Below, in pieces: positions 36,423 to 49,622 of a stretch of DNA of 64,000 bases. The notes beneath the pieces are model-generated. The model ran no database searches and had not been told where the DNA came from. It saw only the letters and a program-made list of their open reading frames with translations. The first letter of the stretch is position 1. Each line of letters opens with the position of its first letter. Origin of the DNA: Mucidula mucida (lineage: Eukaryota > Basidiomycota > Agaricomycetes > Agaricales > Physalacriaceae); contig JADNYV010000001.1 in assembly GCA_015501055.1 (NCBI GenBank), forward strand, positions 992,001-1,056,000. Reading direction: 5' to 3'. Made by a program: the position numbers and the translations under genes.

Positions 36423-39400
36423 CTACACTTGATACCACTTTTTCGAGTTGTTCACAAAGTAGAACAGCTCGCTTTCTTCAGAGTCGTCCAGGGCAGTGAC
36501 AATTTGCGCATCCATCCCGTCAACCGACGTCCTGATATAGCCGTCGTACAACAAATATTGAAGAATATCATACACTTCTTGTCGATCATATGTCGTTTTG
36601 AGCCTCCATCGAAGTTCACTCTTTGTGGAAAATGAAGGGTGAGAGATGTGATGCGGAGATGTCGGTTGTGACCTCACCTGTGATATGCCTGGACGTAACA
36701 CAATCGTCCCAATGACAGCCCTCACGGCAGCGCCCCAGACCTCCATCAATTTTGCGCCGGATATATCTATCCATCGTCGAGGGAAAATGCTGTACTGAAG
36801 TTCAGATGGCAAAGTCACAGTCCAAGGTCTAATATGAGCTGCAGAGACCAAGACCAACGGCGACGAATAGCCCATCCAATACAAAAGTGGCAGAGGTCCA
36901 TCAGTCATCTTCTGTATGAATGGCTTCAATTCGTTCATGCCTGTTTGAGTCTTTTCCTATCCAAAAATCGTTAAAGAAGTAAGGATGAACTCAATTCGAC
37001 CGACATACCACTAAAGTCTGTTTAGTGGCACCTTGGCTGCCAGCCTGACCCACGATCCAAAGTACTAGCTCGGCGAGAGACATTTCTTCCGGAAGTAGAG
37101 ATGCGCTCAAGGACGCCCAGTGCTCGTTCAGACACGCAGAGCAATCGATGACCCCATTGTCGCATGTTTGCCTACAGCACGCAGCGAGATGATTTACTGT
37201 CCGACCGTGTTCAGCATCGGCTACAACTGTTGCATCGATCTCCGTTGCATCAATATCCATTGCATGGACAGACGGCGTTGTTTGTTGACTTGAAGAACGA
37301 AACGCCGAGTCCGCCTCACAGAACTGCACGAAAAGAGTCGTCTCAATCTGATCATCATCTGACAAGTTTGGGTCAACGCAATAGGAAACGTACGAGAATA
37401 CAACGTACCTGCTTTCTTGCTATTCCAGTCGAGCATAGGGCGAGCAGCTTGAGGACCAGATGTATCGATCTTGAAATCCAGCTTGCCATCTGAAGTCAAC
37501 TGGATTAGCGCAGCGGTGTCCCCGTCTGTCGCAAAGAGTGGCCACTCTCTCCATGCCTCCAACTCAGTTGAAGAAAAACTCTCGTCCAACCCGGCCGCGT
37601 CTTGGAATAACTCGCTCGAAATAGGTCCCCCTAATTGTGCTTGGTTACTGCCAGGTTGTTAGATCAGACTGAGAACCCATGCTAAATTCATCTTACGCGT
37701 CTGATATCTTGAGTTGTCGGCCCGGCTTTTGCCGATGGTGATCCCGGACGAGCTTGGAAAATACGCCACGACCCAACAACGTTTTCGTAGCCACACTGAC
37801 GTCTTGATCATCGGCAGCACTCCGCAGAAAATTAGACGCCGCTTCCGCCTCGTAATGTTCATGTGGGGTACCAAGCGCCATCTACATCCATCGTGAGAAC
37901 AACTGTGACTGAGAGGAAAGAAAAGACCGAACTTTGAGGGCCACCTCTGCCAGAGAGAGAGGATTTGGAGATGGTTGATCAATCAGTTCTCCATAGACGT
38001 TCGTAAAGGGTGTTGACGCGAGACGTTTCTCTCTGTCCTCCTCGACAACACCGTACCACATAAAGTCCCACGTGGGTGCAGTAGGATTTGATTCATGAAC
38101 ATCGAAATGTTCAACAAGGTCCTCAATAGTGTTGGGAATGATGATATCACCAGCGACATTCCCTTGCGGTTGAGCATATCCGACACGTCTGTCAATATTT
38201 AGCGATTATTTTGGAGCATCGGAGATCCTCACATCGCATTTTTGTCTATGTGTTTACGAAGGAATTCAATGTGCTTTATGAGGTCAAAGTTGGTCGCGCT
38301 ACCAAGCTCTTCATCGGGAAGAGCCGGAGTACCACGATGTTTCATCCAGAGTTCATACCACCGGTCCTCAAGGCGATTGAGATATGCATCGTTTCCAGGT
38401 GTTTCTCGTATGTGGGTAAGACGTTGGCGGACACTGTTCCTGGGAACGGCGGGGAAGACTTGTTCGAATGCTCCCCAATCGAGTCTTAGACCATTGCGAC
38501 AACGGGCTTTGATGATAACGCAGGCGTCTCGAGCAAGTTCCTCGTAATCACGATTCCACTGGAAACGGTGTCTTCGAATAGGAGCCTTCGCTTTTGGTTC
38601 ATCTATAGACAGACTGTAAGCAATGTTTCTTTAGACAATACACTTGTACCTTCGGCATCGGAATCATCCTTGCGCTTCCGCTTTGTTCGACGGGGAGGAG
38701 CAGTAATAGGTGGGCCTTGCTCGGCGATGAGGCTTTGAATGGACTTCTCTCCGGCACCATTATCGATGATGGGCACAGGCGCAGTCGGTACGATAGAGTG
38801 CGCGTGATGCGCGGGAATTCTGTTATGGGCTTGAGGATTCGGCTTGAGAACCTGGGCAGCAGCAACCTCGGATTCCTCGAAGGCTTTTCGAATCTCAGCT
38901 TCCCATTTTTCTGCATCCTTGTGAACGGACCCCAGAAAACGCATCTGAATATTTCGCAGCCGCACAGCTGCATGCTGAGACGGTTCCGGATGAACCTTAT
39001 TCACCAAATCATCCCACTCCCGTTCACGGAGGAGTTTAGCTTCGGCTGCCTTCTTAGCTAACGATGCCTTGGCCTGGGCGGTCTCCTGTGCATTCTCCTT
39101 GCTACGTTTCTCGAGCTCGTTGTCCTGATTTCGTTTCCGCCGTACTTTGCCAATATCCTTCACCATCTTTTGATGAGCAGTTGTGAAGTATTCAGCAACA
39201 ACTTCCTGCGGAGCGCTTATCACGTGGCTTATCCTCTCAATTTCTGCACTTCCTCCGTTTTCCAGATCCAAAGGCGTTTTGCCAGTGGTCACATCAACAA
39301 AGCGTTGCATGTAACGCGTCTGATGCCACGTAAAGACATATTTGGGATTCCAGGATACCGATCTTCTGAGAGACCTCGCCGGTTTCGTATCTTGCGCGGG

Positions 39401-42400
39401 TAGCAATGTAACAGGTGCGTTCGTAGATGTCGCGGCCAAATTGCTCTCGAGGCATGCCTCACGAAGAGCGGTCCAATAGGCCACAGCTTCAGGCACAGTT
39501 CCCACAGAAAGACTTCGAAGTAGAGGTGGATACTTTTCCGAAGAGGCCCAATGGTAAAGAGGAGCGAGGGATAGGAACTGCCAGTACATGGGAGCGGTCG
39601 TAGGGGTGCTAACACTCCATCCCTCCATCGACGCCTTATCGAAAGTTTTGGGATGCAGGTCCGATACAACGGCGTCAAGCCGAATCAAAGGAGCATTCGA
39701 TGTCGACTCTATGAGAGGAATGGCAAGACCAAGGCATCGCAGAGTTTCAAGGATGTCCAGGAAGCGAGAACGGGCTCTGGACTTGCCTATTTGCAGGATT
39801 GAACGCAGAGTCTGTGGTAGATTGCGGACTAATGTCTTCCGACTGTTCTGGTCAGAGAGAAATTCTGTTAACTGTTCATGATGGAACAGAGGCGACAACA
39901 GGGAACAATATAGTTCCAGTGGAAGGTCGAAACAAAAATGAGCAAGATTAAGAACGCGATATTCATGCGAGACGATGTTTGGAGACTCTAAAGTCTTGTT
40001 GAAAGCGTCCGTAGTGGTAAGATGAAGCTCTCGAGCACGAAGAGCTTTGGCAACGATGTTACCGTACATCTGACCCAGAGTCGATCGTTCCGTGAGGAGG
40101 ACTTCACGAGTGGTGTTATCGTCGTGACTGAAAAGCTCTGCAACGCGTGCCGAGTTCTTCTTCAATCGTTCGTTGTCATCCCTAGTAGTGTGATCCATCT
40201 GCAAAAGCTGCAAGGGAAGATTGCCACGATTGAGTAGGGATGGGTCGGGCCCATACTCCATCGGATCTTCAAGCTTCTTCACAGCGGCAGACTGTTGCGG
40301 CAGTGAGGCTTGACCGCGCGCCAACTCCAGCAAGAAAGCATTCAGTTTTACTTCGGGGGTATCCGGTAAGTAGACAATGACCGTAGGACGTCCTACGCCA
40401 GCAGGACCTGGAAGCATAGTCTTCATCTGCTTGATTCGGCCCTGTGACTCCAAGCTGTTTAGGGTCGCGACAGCCGTTCGTTTATCCGTGCGAGTTCCGA
40501 CTGGTGCGCTTGTCGCTTCGCCTTTCTGTGCCAAAGTTTCCAGAAGTGCGGTGTGCGCATCAAACATCTCTTTTGTCTGTGTGTTGGCGATGCCTCCCAA
40601 GATTTCGATAACGTGGAAAAGTTCGTTTTCGCGGCGCAGGTGGGACACATTGACGCGTCGATTTGTAGAGGTCGCAGAAAGTTGATTTTTGTGCAGCGAA
40701 GACGGTGGTAAAATCTAACAGAAACTTAGTTATGATGAAAGCTACGAATGATGTCCTTACTGTGGCTTGTTCCAGAGGTGTCTCTTGCGGCTGTGGCGGT
40801 GCTGGCAGGCTATTCAGCAGCTGAGGATCAATGGGAATGGCCGTAATAGCTAGAGGGTCGGGAGCCTTTGTAGCAGTGTTCGACGTATCATCGGCGATCT
40901 GAGAAACCTCCGCAATGGAAATGGCTTCTGGTGGACGCTGTATGACCTCCATTGCATTTCCAGTTGCAGAAGTAGCCATACCGTCATGCGATTCTTGAGG
41001 TTCTGTGCGAGGCATATCTGGCAGCATTTCGTCGAGCGCGACAGGTTCCACCGTTAGTCTTATTGTTTCAGACTCAACCATCGTGATATCAGGCGGCGCG
41101 TCAGTTACGCGGGCTGCTGGTACCATCGAGTGCGGGACTTCATCACTAACAGCATTGAGTGGATCTCCCAACATATCAGCGTCATCGTCGACAACTGCCT
41201 TCGAAAGTCGCCACTCTTTCCCGACGACTTAGCTGGCTTTAGAGCGGTCTTCTTCTTCGACGCTAAAGCGAAAGTAGTAGGATCCTCCGGTAATGGCGTT
41301 TTACGCGGCCGACCGCGCTTCTTGGGCGGTTCAGCGAGTGCATTTTGCTTAGCATTGCCTTTCCAATAGGAGGTTGTCAATAAGAATTGCGATGAAGTCG
41401 AAATATCTTACCTGGAGCTTCGGCTGCAGTCTCCTTCTCCTTTACCATTTTCCTCTTCTTGGGAACAGGCGCCTCGACTGTGGCGTCATTATCCGCCAAC
41501 TTCCGCTTTTTGGTATTTCTAGCAGGCTTGACTGCATTGCTGACCTCATCAGCCTTCTTGCTAGAACGGCCCCTTTTTGCTGAACCATCCGGGAGAACAG
41601 GATTCTTCGGTGGTTTCTTCCTCGGCTTGCCGGTTGCTGCCTCTCGAGCAACGTCAGCAGCTTCCTTGAACTCGTCCTGGTATGACTCCAGTACATCAAT
41701 ATCGGAGTAAAATGACCCGCTCGCGATCTTCATAAATCCTCCAATGTCATCGAAAGAGACGTCGGAAAGGCCCGCGGAAGACTTATCAAGATTTTCCTTG
41801 GAGACAAGCTTGTGATAGGCGGAGACCGTAAAATATCTGTGACGACGTTCACGTCCACTAGTCTCCATGAGTCCGGAGATCCCTAGATCATTCAAATGCT
41901 CGGGCGGCGCGAACTTTTCCGCTCTTGTGAGAAGCAGTTCAATCGTTCGCTTATCGAAGTTACACAAAGACGAAGAAAGCTCCTGGAGGAATTGTGAGAA
42001 TTCAACGCGACGTGCGACGTGAGGAACAGCATACATTGAGTGTCATTCCAGTTGTCCCTGCCTCTTCCAGCAGATCAATGATCAGTTTGTGAATCGTACT
42101 GTTGACTTTGACGCCCCTGGGCTCTTCAGAGTGACCGTGACTTCTGCGTCCAACAAGAATGAGAGAAGAAAATCTTACCGTCGCTATCATCGTCCAGTAG
42201 AGCGTCTGCGTCTTGAGCAACCTTACTTCCATCTTCATTCAGCAGACGAAAGCAAGTAACAGACGTCGTCTGATTTTTTTTCTTGTTAGGCACAACAACT
42301 TTCTCGATTATGCCTTCCTGCAGCATTTCTCGAATACGACTCTGGAAGAAGCGACGGTCGGTCTTGGTAGGCTGCTTGAAACCGATAGTGATGATCATGT

Positions 42401-43474
42401 TGTTGGAAGGGTGCATCTGATTTTTCGAAGCCTTGAGAAGTTTGACGACGCGTCCACGAACAAGAGGTAAGCTAGAGAGATGACGGGCATCAATGGGAGT
42501 AAAGTTGAGAGCCTTGATATCCGAGGGGACATCGTCTAACGCGTCATCTACCACAGGAGCCTCGTCCGCTTGTACATTCGCTTGACTTTCTTCCTCTCGT
42601 ATGGCCTTCCAGGAAGGGCTGCGATCGAAGAAGTACTTGTGGATGACAAAATGGGTCCCGACGCCTCCTCGCCGGACTTTTGCGCTGCAAATATTTTAGC
42701 GAAGAGCAAAGACGGGAACGAGAACATACACAAGGTCAAGATCAGTCAATTGTTTCACAAGGTAAAAACACGTCTTTTGATCGTATTTGGATTTCTGCCC
42801 CAACTCGACAACAGAAATGCCGCTGTCTCGACCGCGGGTGATTATCTGGAGGGCGGAGAACACCATAGGACTGAGTTTCGGGAACTGAATAACGCGTTGT
42901 CATAAGGCCAGTGGCGAAATATTACACAACACACACCCTTATATGCGAACCGGTAACAGCAGCATATATCGACTCGGGAGCTACGGCAATGCGCAAATCA
43001 TCTCCGTATTGCTTGAGCAAGTCATCGAGTGAACGAGACTTGGCGTCCGGAATGATGTCGAGCTGGGGAGGACTGGTTTCAACGAGAACCTCACCCTTGG
43101 CGCTGGCCTTGCGTTTCGCGCTTGTTTGTGGGGCGACCCACACTTCTGAGGTTATACCAGGTGGCTTGGTCCCGGCGAGAACGTTTGCCTGCTGAACGAC
43201 AAACGACCAGACGAAGGCGCAAAAGTCATCGTCCACTTTCTGGGTATGTGGAGAGGTCCCATGGGAGTAGAAATCGGCGATGAAGTCGCTCAGCCGAGCG
43301 GGATTGGAACCTAGAAGCACAGAAATGAGCCCAAGTTAAAAGAAACCAGGCAAGAAACGCAATAGTAGGGGTTCGAACCCAGGGACAGACACAAAAATGC
43401 GTCACATGATAAAACTCACCAAGGTCACCGTCGAATGCGAGCTCGCGTAGACAGTGGTGAAGGAGTTCGTCCAT
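36423..43474 (-). CDS. SFC3: TFIIIC B-block-binding subunit (Tfc3/Sfc3)
   Basis: The largest subunit of TFIIIC recognises the B box of tRNA genes and starts RNA polymerase III assembly. One very long multi-exon gene runs from ATG 43474 (MDELLHHCLRELAFDGDLG) to TAG 36423. The N-terminal region has the winged-helix B-block domain (SPKLSPMVFSALQIITRGRDSG, VVELGQKSKYDQKTCFYLVKQL) and a second extended winged helix near 42.2-42.5 kb. Basic AT-hook-like linkers (KKRGRPRK at about 41.3 kb) follow. A 2-kb open exon (38603-40648 region) carries RRENELFHVIEILGG and a Lys/Glu-rich helix. Homeodomain-like HWSPEYDELV-type sequence follows at about 38.5 kb. The end is FVNNSKKWYQV. Treating the blocks as one gene rests on the family's domain order and matching strand. 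Individual small exons are not all certain. Confidence 0.85.
43370..43380 (+). promoter_or_regulatory. B-box-like GGTTCGAACCC in first TFIIIC intron
   Basis: An exact match to the pol III B box lies inside the first intron (43311-43419) of the gene for the protein that binds B boxes. No tRNA fold surrounds it. A chance match is quite possible, so this is only noted. Confidence 0.2.
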
Positions 43475-43925
43475 GCGCTGTTCAGTGGCGAGGACTGCTT
43501 TCGGCGATGCAAGACGTGGTGGTAAGAGGAAAGGAACCCTGCACCTGTCTATGGCCACTGGTCTCCAAGTTCGTCGTTACTTGGCTGGCTGTCATCGATT
43601 GTGACTGTGACATTCCAATTATGATGTGTCACACGGGTGCTATCAAAATTCGCAGAAGAAGAATTCAAAGATATAAAGAGCTTTGTAGAGCATCATACGG
43701 AGGCACAGAATCTATCCAAAAGCCTCAAATACTCGAAAAAATCTGCCGCGGAAAACGATACGCAGTTCTTGTCGCTACCCTTCAGGTAGTGGGTCACTGA
43801 AGGACAGCAGTCATGTATAATGAGTGATGCATGCTCGGTATATACAGAGCTATCTAGAGAGTCATAATGTCATCCATCTAAAATACGAGTAACCACCAAA
43901 AAAACACGAAAATGAACCTGCAGTC
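43475..43925. other. Intergenic spacer
   Basis: About 450 bases between the TFIIIC start and the UPS2-like stop. A plus-strand frame at 43435-43800 overlaps the first TFIIIC exon in antisense and shows no domain, so it is not called. Confidence 0.4.
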
Positions 43926-44606
43926 CTATGCTGCGACTGCTTGTAAATTCCGTTCCTCCCATAAATTTCGCAGTACGTCGGTAAACGCAAGCTTTCCGAG
44001 AGCAGCATTATCTTGAAAGCGCTGCAACATCCACCGTTCCACCCCGTCAGCGACGCTACGCCATAAAGCCATCCTTGCAGTGATCTCTGCTGTTTGGAAA
44101 AAGGAGGTGTGTGTTTGAGAGGCAGGTCGGTATTCAACGCTTTCTAAGCACTGTGCTACGTTGTTGAGAGACCTGTAGACATAATTAAAGCGAAGGAAAT
44201 ACCAAGTCTATGCACTTACATATTGACTGACGAGATGGAGGCGCGTTGATTTTTAGGGTCTATAAATGAAATTTCGCGAACATATGCATCCTCTGAACCG
44301 CCGAACATCTAGAAAATTATTAGTGATACTCTTAGGCGAGAACACTACACACTTTGAGGATCCATCCTGGTGCCTTCTGTTTGCACCCCAATACTCGCTC
44401 CGTTCGTATAATACCAGTTACAGGGTCGACTGAGCGGTCCAGCACGTCTATACTGACGACATGGGAGCATTTTGGGTTGGGATATTTGTGCCACATTCCA
44501 ATGACGACGTGAGACCACGGATGACTGGTAACCATTAAAACGGAGTCGGACTAGAAGAAAATGGCTCTGCGCACTCGTAGTTGAAGACTTGATTGAAGAA
44601 ATGCAT
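43926..44606 (-). CDS. PRELI/MSF1-domain lipid transfer protein, UPS2/UPS3 (SLMO) type
   Basis: These proteins shuttle phosphatidylserine across the mitochondrial intermembrane space in complex with Mdm35. The gene starts at ATG 44606 (MHFFNQVFNY). The first intron joins to DHPWSHVVIGMWHKYPNPK and SIDVLDRSVDPVTG. RVLGCKQKAPGWILKLFGG, ISFIDPKNQ and SLNNVAQCLESVEYRP follow, and the frame ends at TAG 43926 (LQAVAA). The HPW...KYPNP...VLDR pattern is the PRELI/MSF1 signature, and the SFIDPKNQ block and overall length are closer to SLMO/UPS2 than to UPS1. A second, UPS1-type member lies at 58217-59018. Three or four short introns interrupt the gene. Confidence 0.88.
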
Positions 44607-44891
44607 TGTCGTGAGGATATTAAGTGAGAGGGATATAGATAATGGGACTCTAATGACGAAAGATGGGGCTCGTCGTGTGAGCGGTTAAAGAGGAGAGCGG
44701 GGCGATGACCAATCGGGGTGGCCACTGTCTTCCGAGCGCTGCCGATCGCGGATCAACGGGCCGAGCCGGTTTCATGTGAAATTTCCCCACCGATTTCTTG
44801 ATCGCGATTCATTCGCATTTGTAGCACTGTCATTAAAGTATGCGTCTTGCGCATATGAAATGTTTCTGACATTATAACATCTCAGTCAGCT

Positions 44892-47795
44892 CTACACTCG
44901 AACATCTGAACGTTCCAAGCGCAATTCCTCCAGCCGCGCTTTCATCATCGGTCTAGATAGCACCATGTTAGAAAGGTAAAGACAGAGAGGCCATTTCGAC
45001 TTACACTTCAAGAAGCCTGGATTCCAGGGCCTGCTTCTCCTGTTGTAGAGCTAGGCGGCGTTCAGCGTCCAGTTTTGTACTAAGATTACAGGAGTTCAAC
45101 GAAAGTGTTCAGGCTGCACAGGAGATGCGCTGAACTCACAAGACATATACTCCCTGACCATCGTAATGTAGGATCATGGCATGATATTTCCACAGAGATG
45201 GCCTATGGGAAACTGTGAGGACTGTGATCCCTAGCTTCGCGGCATGCTCCATCATCATTCCCTCCATGTCAGGCGGAACCAAAGAGGTTGCCTCATCTAG
45301 AATGGCGTACTAGAGAGAGGTCAATGATAGTGAACCTGCCTCGTGGTTGTATGTACCTTGGGGTTATGATAGAATAAGCGCGCCCAAGCAATCTTTTGTT
45401 GGTCGCCGCCACTCAATGCATCCCTCCACTCCCTTGCCGCATCCCAGCCACCCTCTCTTTCCACTACATTTTCCATCTTCACGATACCTAAGATTTTGAT
45501 TAAATCGTCATCAGTAATACCTCCTAAAGATGGGTTTTAAATCCGCCTATATGACGTGTATAGAGTGCTTACGGGCGTCCATGGTCTCCTTGGAGTGAGG
45601 GTAAATCACTTGATCCCGAAGAGTTCCAAGAGAAAGATACGGCCGCTGAGGAATCAGAATGAACTCGGACGCCACCGGCTTCTTGACGATACCTCCATAA
45701 ACCGGCCAGAGGCCACCCAGGATGCGGAAGAGTGAAGACTTGCCGCACCCATTAGGACCCACAATGAGAAGGTTTTGCTTGATGAAAGAACACGTAAATC
45801 TAGGAAATATGTCACGACAAAGATGGCTCGTACGCCGTGTTTAATATGAAAGCTTAGGCTCTTCACGAGGACATCGCCATTTGGTGTAACAATCGGCACG
45901 TTTTCGAATTCAATGTCCTCTGACATGATGATCTGTCCGCGTCCTCGAAGTACTACAACATGCTAACGGTTAGACCGAATGGGATACGGTTTGGTCAAGA
46001 CATACTGTGAGCGTTTTCACCCGTCGTCGCACTGCTGATGAGAGCCTTCTCGAACCTTCCCTTTTGTACATCTCTCATGGTGTCAAGTAGAAGTGATACA
46101 CGGGCGGTATAACCGGCCAACTCAGAGAGATCTTTGTAGGAATACATCACCCGACCTGCATTGTATTAGGTTAAGACTTTACGAAGAATTTTCTGCATCA
46201 TACCCATGGCATCTGTCGCGATCTCAGCACACGTTCACGATGTAGACAAAAAACGTACCAGAACCAGACAACAAGAGTCTTCTGTTCGTGACGAGCCCTG
46301 TTCAAATATTTAGAAACCAGCATACGGAAGCACAGATAGTGAAAATACCCTCGGTGCGGGAACCAAGATCAATCCGTCCAACGCCAGGAAGTTTGATGAA
46401 GACAGGAATGCCACATAGGACAAGCTGAAGTTACGTCAGAACCCCTTAAACTGACGGCAAAGCAGCATACTCCAAAGCTTCCCCAAAGCCATTTAATGAT
46501 ACCTTCTTCAACACAACCAAACCACCAACGTTTGTCCAACACCTTACTTTCGTGCCTCATCACCGTGGCGTATTCCCGCTCTATTAGCATTTTTTCGGTC
46601 TGTTCTCCGCCCAAGAAAGCAACCTCTTCAGAAAATTCAGCTAGTCTGGAATGAGTATGACGAAGTTGGCCTGCGAATTGAGCAGAGAGTGCCGTGTACG
46701 TTCCCAAGGGTGGTGTGAGATAGCGCACTAATTGACAATATGTGTTTGATTGTTATTCAAAGATTAAGATTGAATACGAACGGAGAGCAGCAGTTGACTG
46801 AACAAGAACGGTCAGCACTAGTAGTCCTTCCGCGCCGACATTTTGCGAGAGTTGGTAGTTATACAGTATGACGTCCAAGACAGGTTTCGCGAGGTTAGAA
46901 TAGATTGACGCCAGATGGATCGAAAACTTGTTGATATCGTGTGTGATCATTCTGTAGCATATGGTCAATCACATTGCAATACGTTCAGTTGTGGCAAAGC
47001 GCAACTGGTCAGGGTTCTTTATTCGGTCGTCGAGGTTGGCTACGAATGTTGAGTGCATCGATTTACCCGGTACAAATAACTTACAAATTTTATAATATAC
47101 TTTCCCTTGAGGTCCCTCATCCTCTTCCCCGAGGTACTGTTGCAGTATAACCTTGGTTAGACGTGTCCGGTAAGCGATACTCAGTTTATTCTGTATGTAG
47201 CTCAACCAGCTATTTGTCCATGTGGCGGGAATTGCGACGAGCAGCCAGCGCATAATGTTGAGGAAGAACTCAAGTGGTTGAGCGCGTACAAGACTAGCCA
47301 CAATTCTGTGAAGTTCTCGAGTTGGCAAGTAAATGGAGGTATGACGAGGTATGCACGCACCGACCGTCGAGCGCTGCGACGTAGAGTGAGATTGCAGTTC
47401 TGAGCACCAAGAGACTGGAATGCATGACGAGAAGCATCGCTTCCTTTGATCTAGCGCCTGGAATGACAATTCGCAGGATGACAGCTAGGCGTTGGTAGAA
47501 TACCGCGTCAACCTGGATCTTCTCAGCATGTCATTTGAAAGTTTGTCTCGGTACGCACGGCTACACGCTCAGACTTCTTGGTACTGTCTTCCTTCTTTCC
47601 TTTCCCCTTCTTTTTGGACGATTTTGATGATCCGCCTCCTCCTGACAATCCGCGATACGTGGAGCCCAGAACATAGAGAATGAAGGATGCGTTGATAATA
47701 CGCTGAATTAACGGGCGATGGGCAGAGTACGACTTTGCGAGCGTCGCATAGTGTTTGGTGAGATTCTGAGCGCGTAAGGACGCCATGGACGCCAT
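44892..47795 (-). CDS. Peroxisomal ABC half-transporter (ABCD / PXA type)
   Basis: ABCD half-transporters import very-long-chain acyl-CoA into peroxisomes for beta-oxidation, working as dimers (Pxa1-Pxa2 in yeast). The gene runs from ATG 47795 to TAG 44892 with many short exons. A basic N-terminal loop ([10 protein letters not shown]) precedes transmembrane blocks such as [50 protein letters not shown], and the EAA-like [14 protein letters not shown]. The nucleotide-binding domain has Walker A (GPNGCGKSS), the signature [14 protein letters not shown], and Walker B ending AILDEATS, plus the switch His in TVSHRPSLW. The tail is helical ([15 protein letters not shown]). Whether it is the Pxa1 or Pxa2 partner cannot be settled. 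The start region has two 9-base copies of ATGGCGTCC, so two in-frame ATGs compete. Confidence 0.92.
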
Positions 47796-48185
47796 GGACA
47801 GGAATCAGGTCAGAGTAAAGAGGTGAGTGAGGTTAAGTATGCAGATTCGGCCCTAGTAGATGCCCACTACTCCGCGGAAACTAGAGTGCGGCAGGGCAGT
47901 AGACGTGGAACCTGGATGTACACTGTAAAGGCAGCAGCAGAGTAGTTGATCATGATGTGTGATGTGGGCAAGAAGCAAATGGCGTGTGATTATGGGTCCG
48001 GCCCGACTGGCACAAAGCAAGTTCATCGTACCGTTGTAGAGGTACTCGGTAGGTAATGAATAAGCTTTCGCGCGGAAACTCATAGTTTCAGAAGGACCTG
48101 ATTTGTTTGTATGGTATTCGACAGCCGACATGAAGAGTCAATAATTTCGCTACTAGAATGAACAAAATGACCGTTGCAGTGCATC
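47796..48185. other. Intergenic spacer
   Basis: About 390 bases between two minus-strand genes. A 92-codon minus frame (47853-48131) has no intron signals or motif and is treated as noncoding. Confidence 0.4.
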
Positions 48186-49385
48186 CTACATTCGGCCTTC
48201 AAGCCTGGCCTTCTTAACCCATCTGACAACCTCTGCCCAGTCTCTAACTCGCTCTAAGGGGATTCCGTCTGGTATCTGGAGGCTTTCCTGTAATCAAACG
48301 TATGTCAAGTATACTAAGCCTGCAACAGACGATTTTGACTTGCCTCCTTCCAAAATTCTCGACCACCTTCAGCTAAAAGACGAATATCATAACTCATAGC
48401 ATCGTCGTAGTCATCACCAGATATTCTCTGATTCCACTGATAGTCACCAAACAGAAGAACACGAGTAGCATTCGGATGCGCCGTTACACTCATCGCGTTC
48501 TCGGACGAGTCGTCAATAAGGAGACGGGCACCAAGGTCGAAACAAACCTGGGCGCATCGTGTTAGTGCATATTTAGAGAATTCAGTTCACTTACTTCAGC
48601 CTTACTGAGTTTCGTTACCACCTCATGCCCTTCTTTGTGCGCGTCCTTGAATTGTCCGGTACAGATGATACTCTCAAAGCAATCTGCGTTGATAAATCAG
48701 CACGTCAATATCACCCACGTACGTTATGCGGCTACCTGGGAAGTGTTTGTTGACCCACTCCCAGCTCTGGTCTTGGGTATCGGGGCCACGCGCCGTGACG
48801 ATGATCAATCTGTAGCCCATATTTTTGAGAGTCTGTATGCCTTCACGAGATCCAGGAACAGGTCTAGATTGATAAATAAGTGGCGTCTCATAGAACTCCT
48901 TGACTTTCTTGAACGTTTCTTGGACAGTGCCCCAGAAAGGATTCTATCACCTCGGCGTCAATACCATGCGCGCTGTAACAGACCCAAGGGCGTGCACACA
49001 CCTTCCAATAGTAATAATCTGCAAAAAAGAGGTGGGGATAGTTAATGTGAAAAGAGCTGAACGCGAGCAGGAAGCCAGTTACAATAAAAGTGGTCAACCG
49101 TCATATTGGTGCCATACGCTTCGTTATGCCCTGATTATAACGTCGACACCATACAACAGGCTTTGACAAGGATCTATTGGGCTTACAGGTGGCAACTTGC
49201 TGATTTGTTTGACTGAGTACATCGTCCAAATCTACGGCGATGATCGGCCCAGAAGTAGGCGGTGAGGTCTGTGTAAGTCGTTCCAAGGCGCCTTTCTCCT
49301 CCGGATCAGGTTCATTCAAAGACACGTCAAGAGCCCCGCCGTCTGCAATTGCTTCGAAGACGTGTTTCGTTTCTGCGATGGACAT
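48186..49385 (-). CDS. HAD-superfamily phosphatase-like protein
   Basis: A HAD-fold hydrolase of the fungal group sharing a DLDDVL motif and a TARGPDTQ block. The start is ATG 49385 (MSIAETKHVFEAI) and the stop is TAG 48186 (RLEGRM). The catalytic loop reads VDLDDVLSQTNQQVA, giving the nucleophile Asp and the +2 Asp. Motif II-like LIIVTARGPDT follows after a segment with PGSREGIQTLKNMGY, and motif IV-like LLIDDSSENAM provides the acidic pair for Mg2+. Later LFGDYQWNQRISG and EGGREFWKEESLQIPDGIPLERV are conserved in the fungal group. Five or so short introns. The substrate is unknown, and a 5'-nucleotidase-like or protein phosphatase role is possible. Confidence 0.8.
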
Positions 49386-49622
49386 GGCGGATGGTCAAGA
49401 AGCCTGCGTTACATGATCGAGTCAGGCTCTTGAACTGCCGGACCGCTTTCGGACTTAGCTCCTTCCCGTATCTCACGAAATTACAGGTGTACATACGACT
49501 TTACGAACTATACAAAACGAAAACAAAGGCAATGATAAGGCTACAAGCAAGTATGAGTGTTTATATGCTGATAATGTAAGTAGGAAAGCAACATTGCGAG
49601 CGTAGAGTAACCGAACAGGACA

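Noticed and set aside
43360..43390. Possible tRNA gene around GGTTCGAACCC
   Set aside because: The bases on either side do not pair as a T stem on either strand, and no A box, anticodon arm or acceptor stem was found.
47853..48131. 92-codon minus-strand frame
   Set aside because: It lies in a spacer between two good genes, has no domain and mixed codon use.
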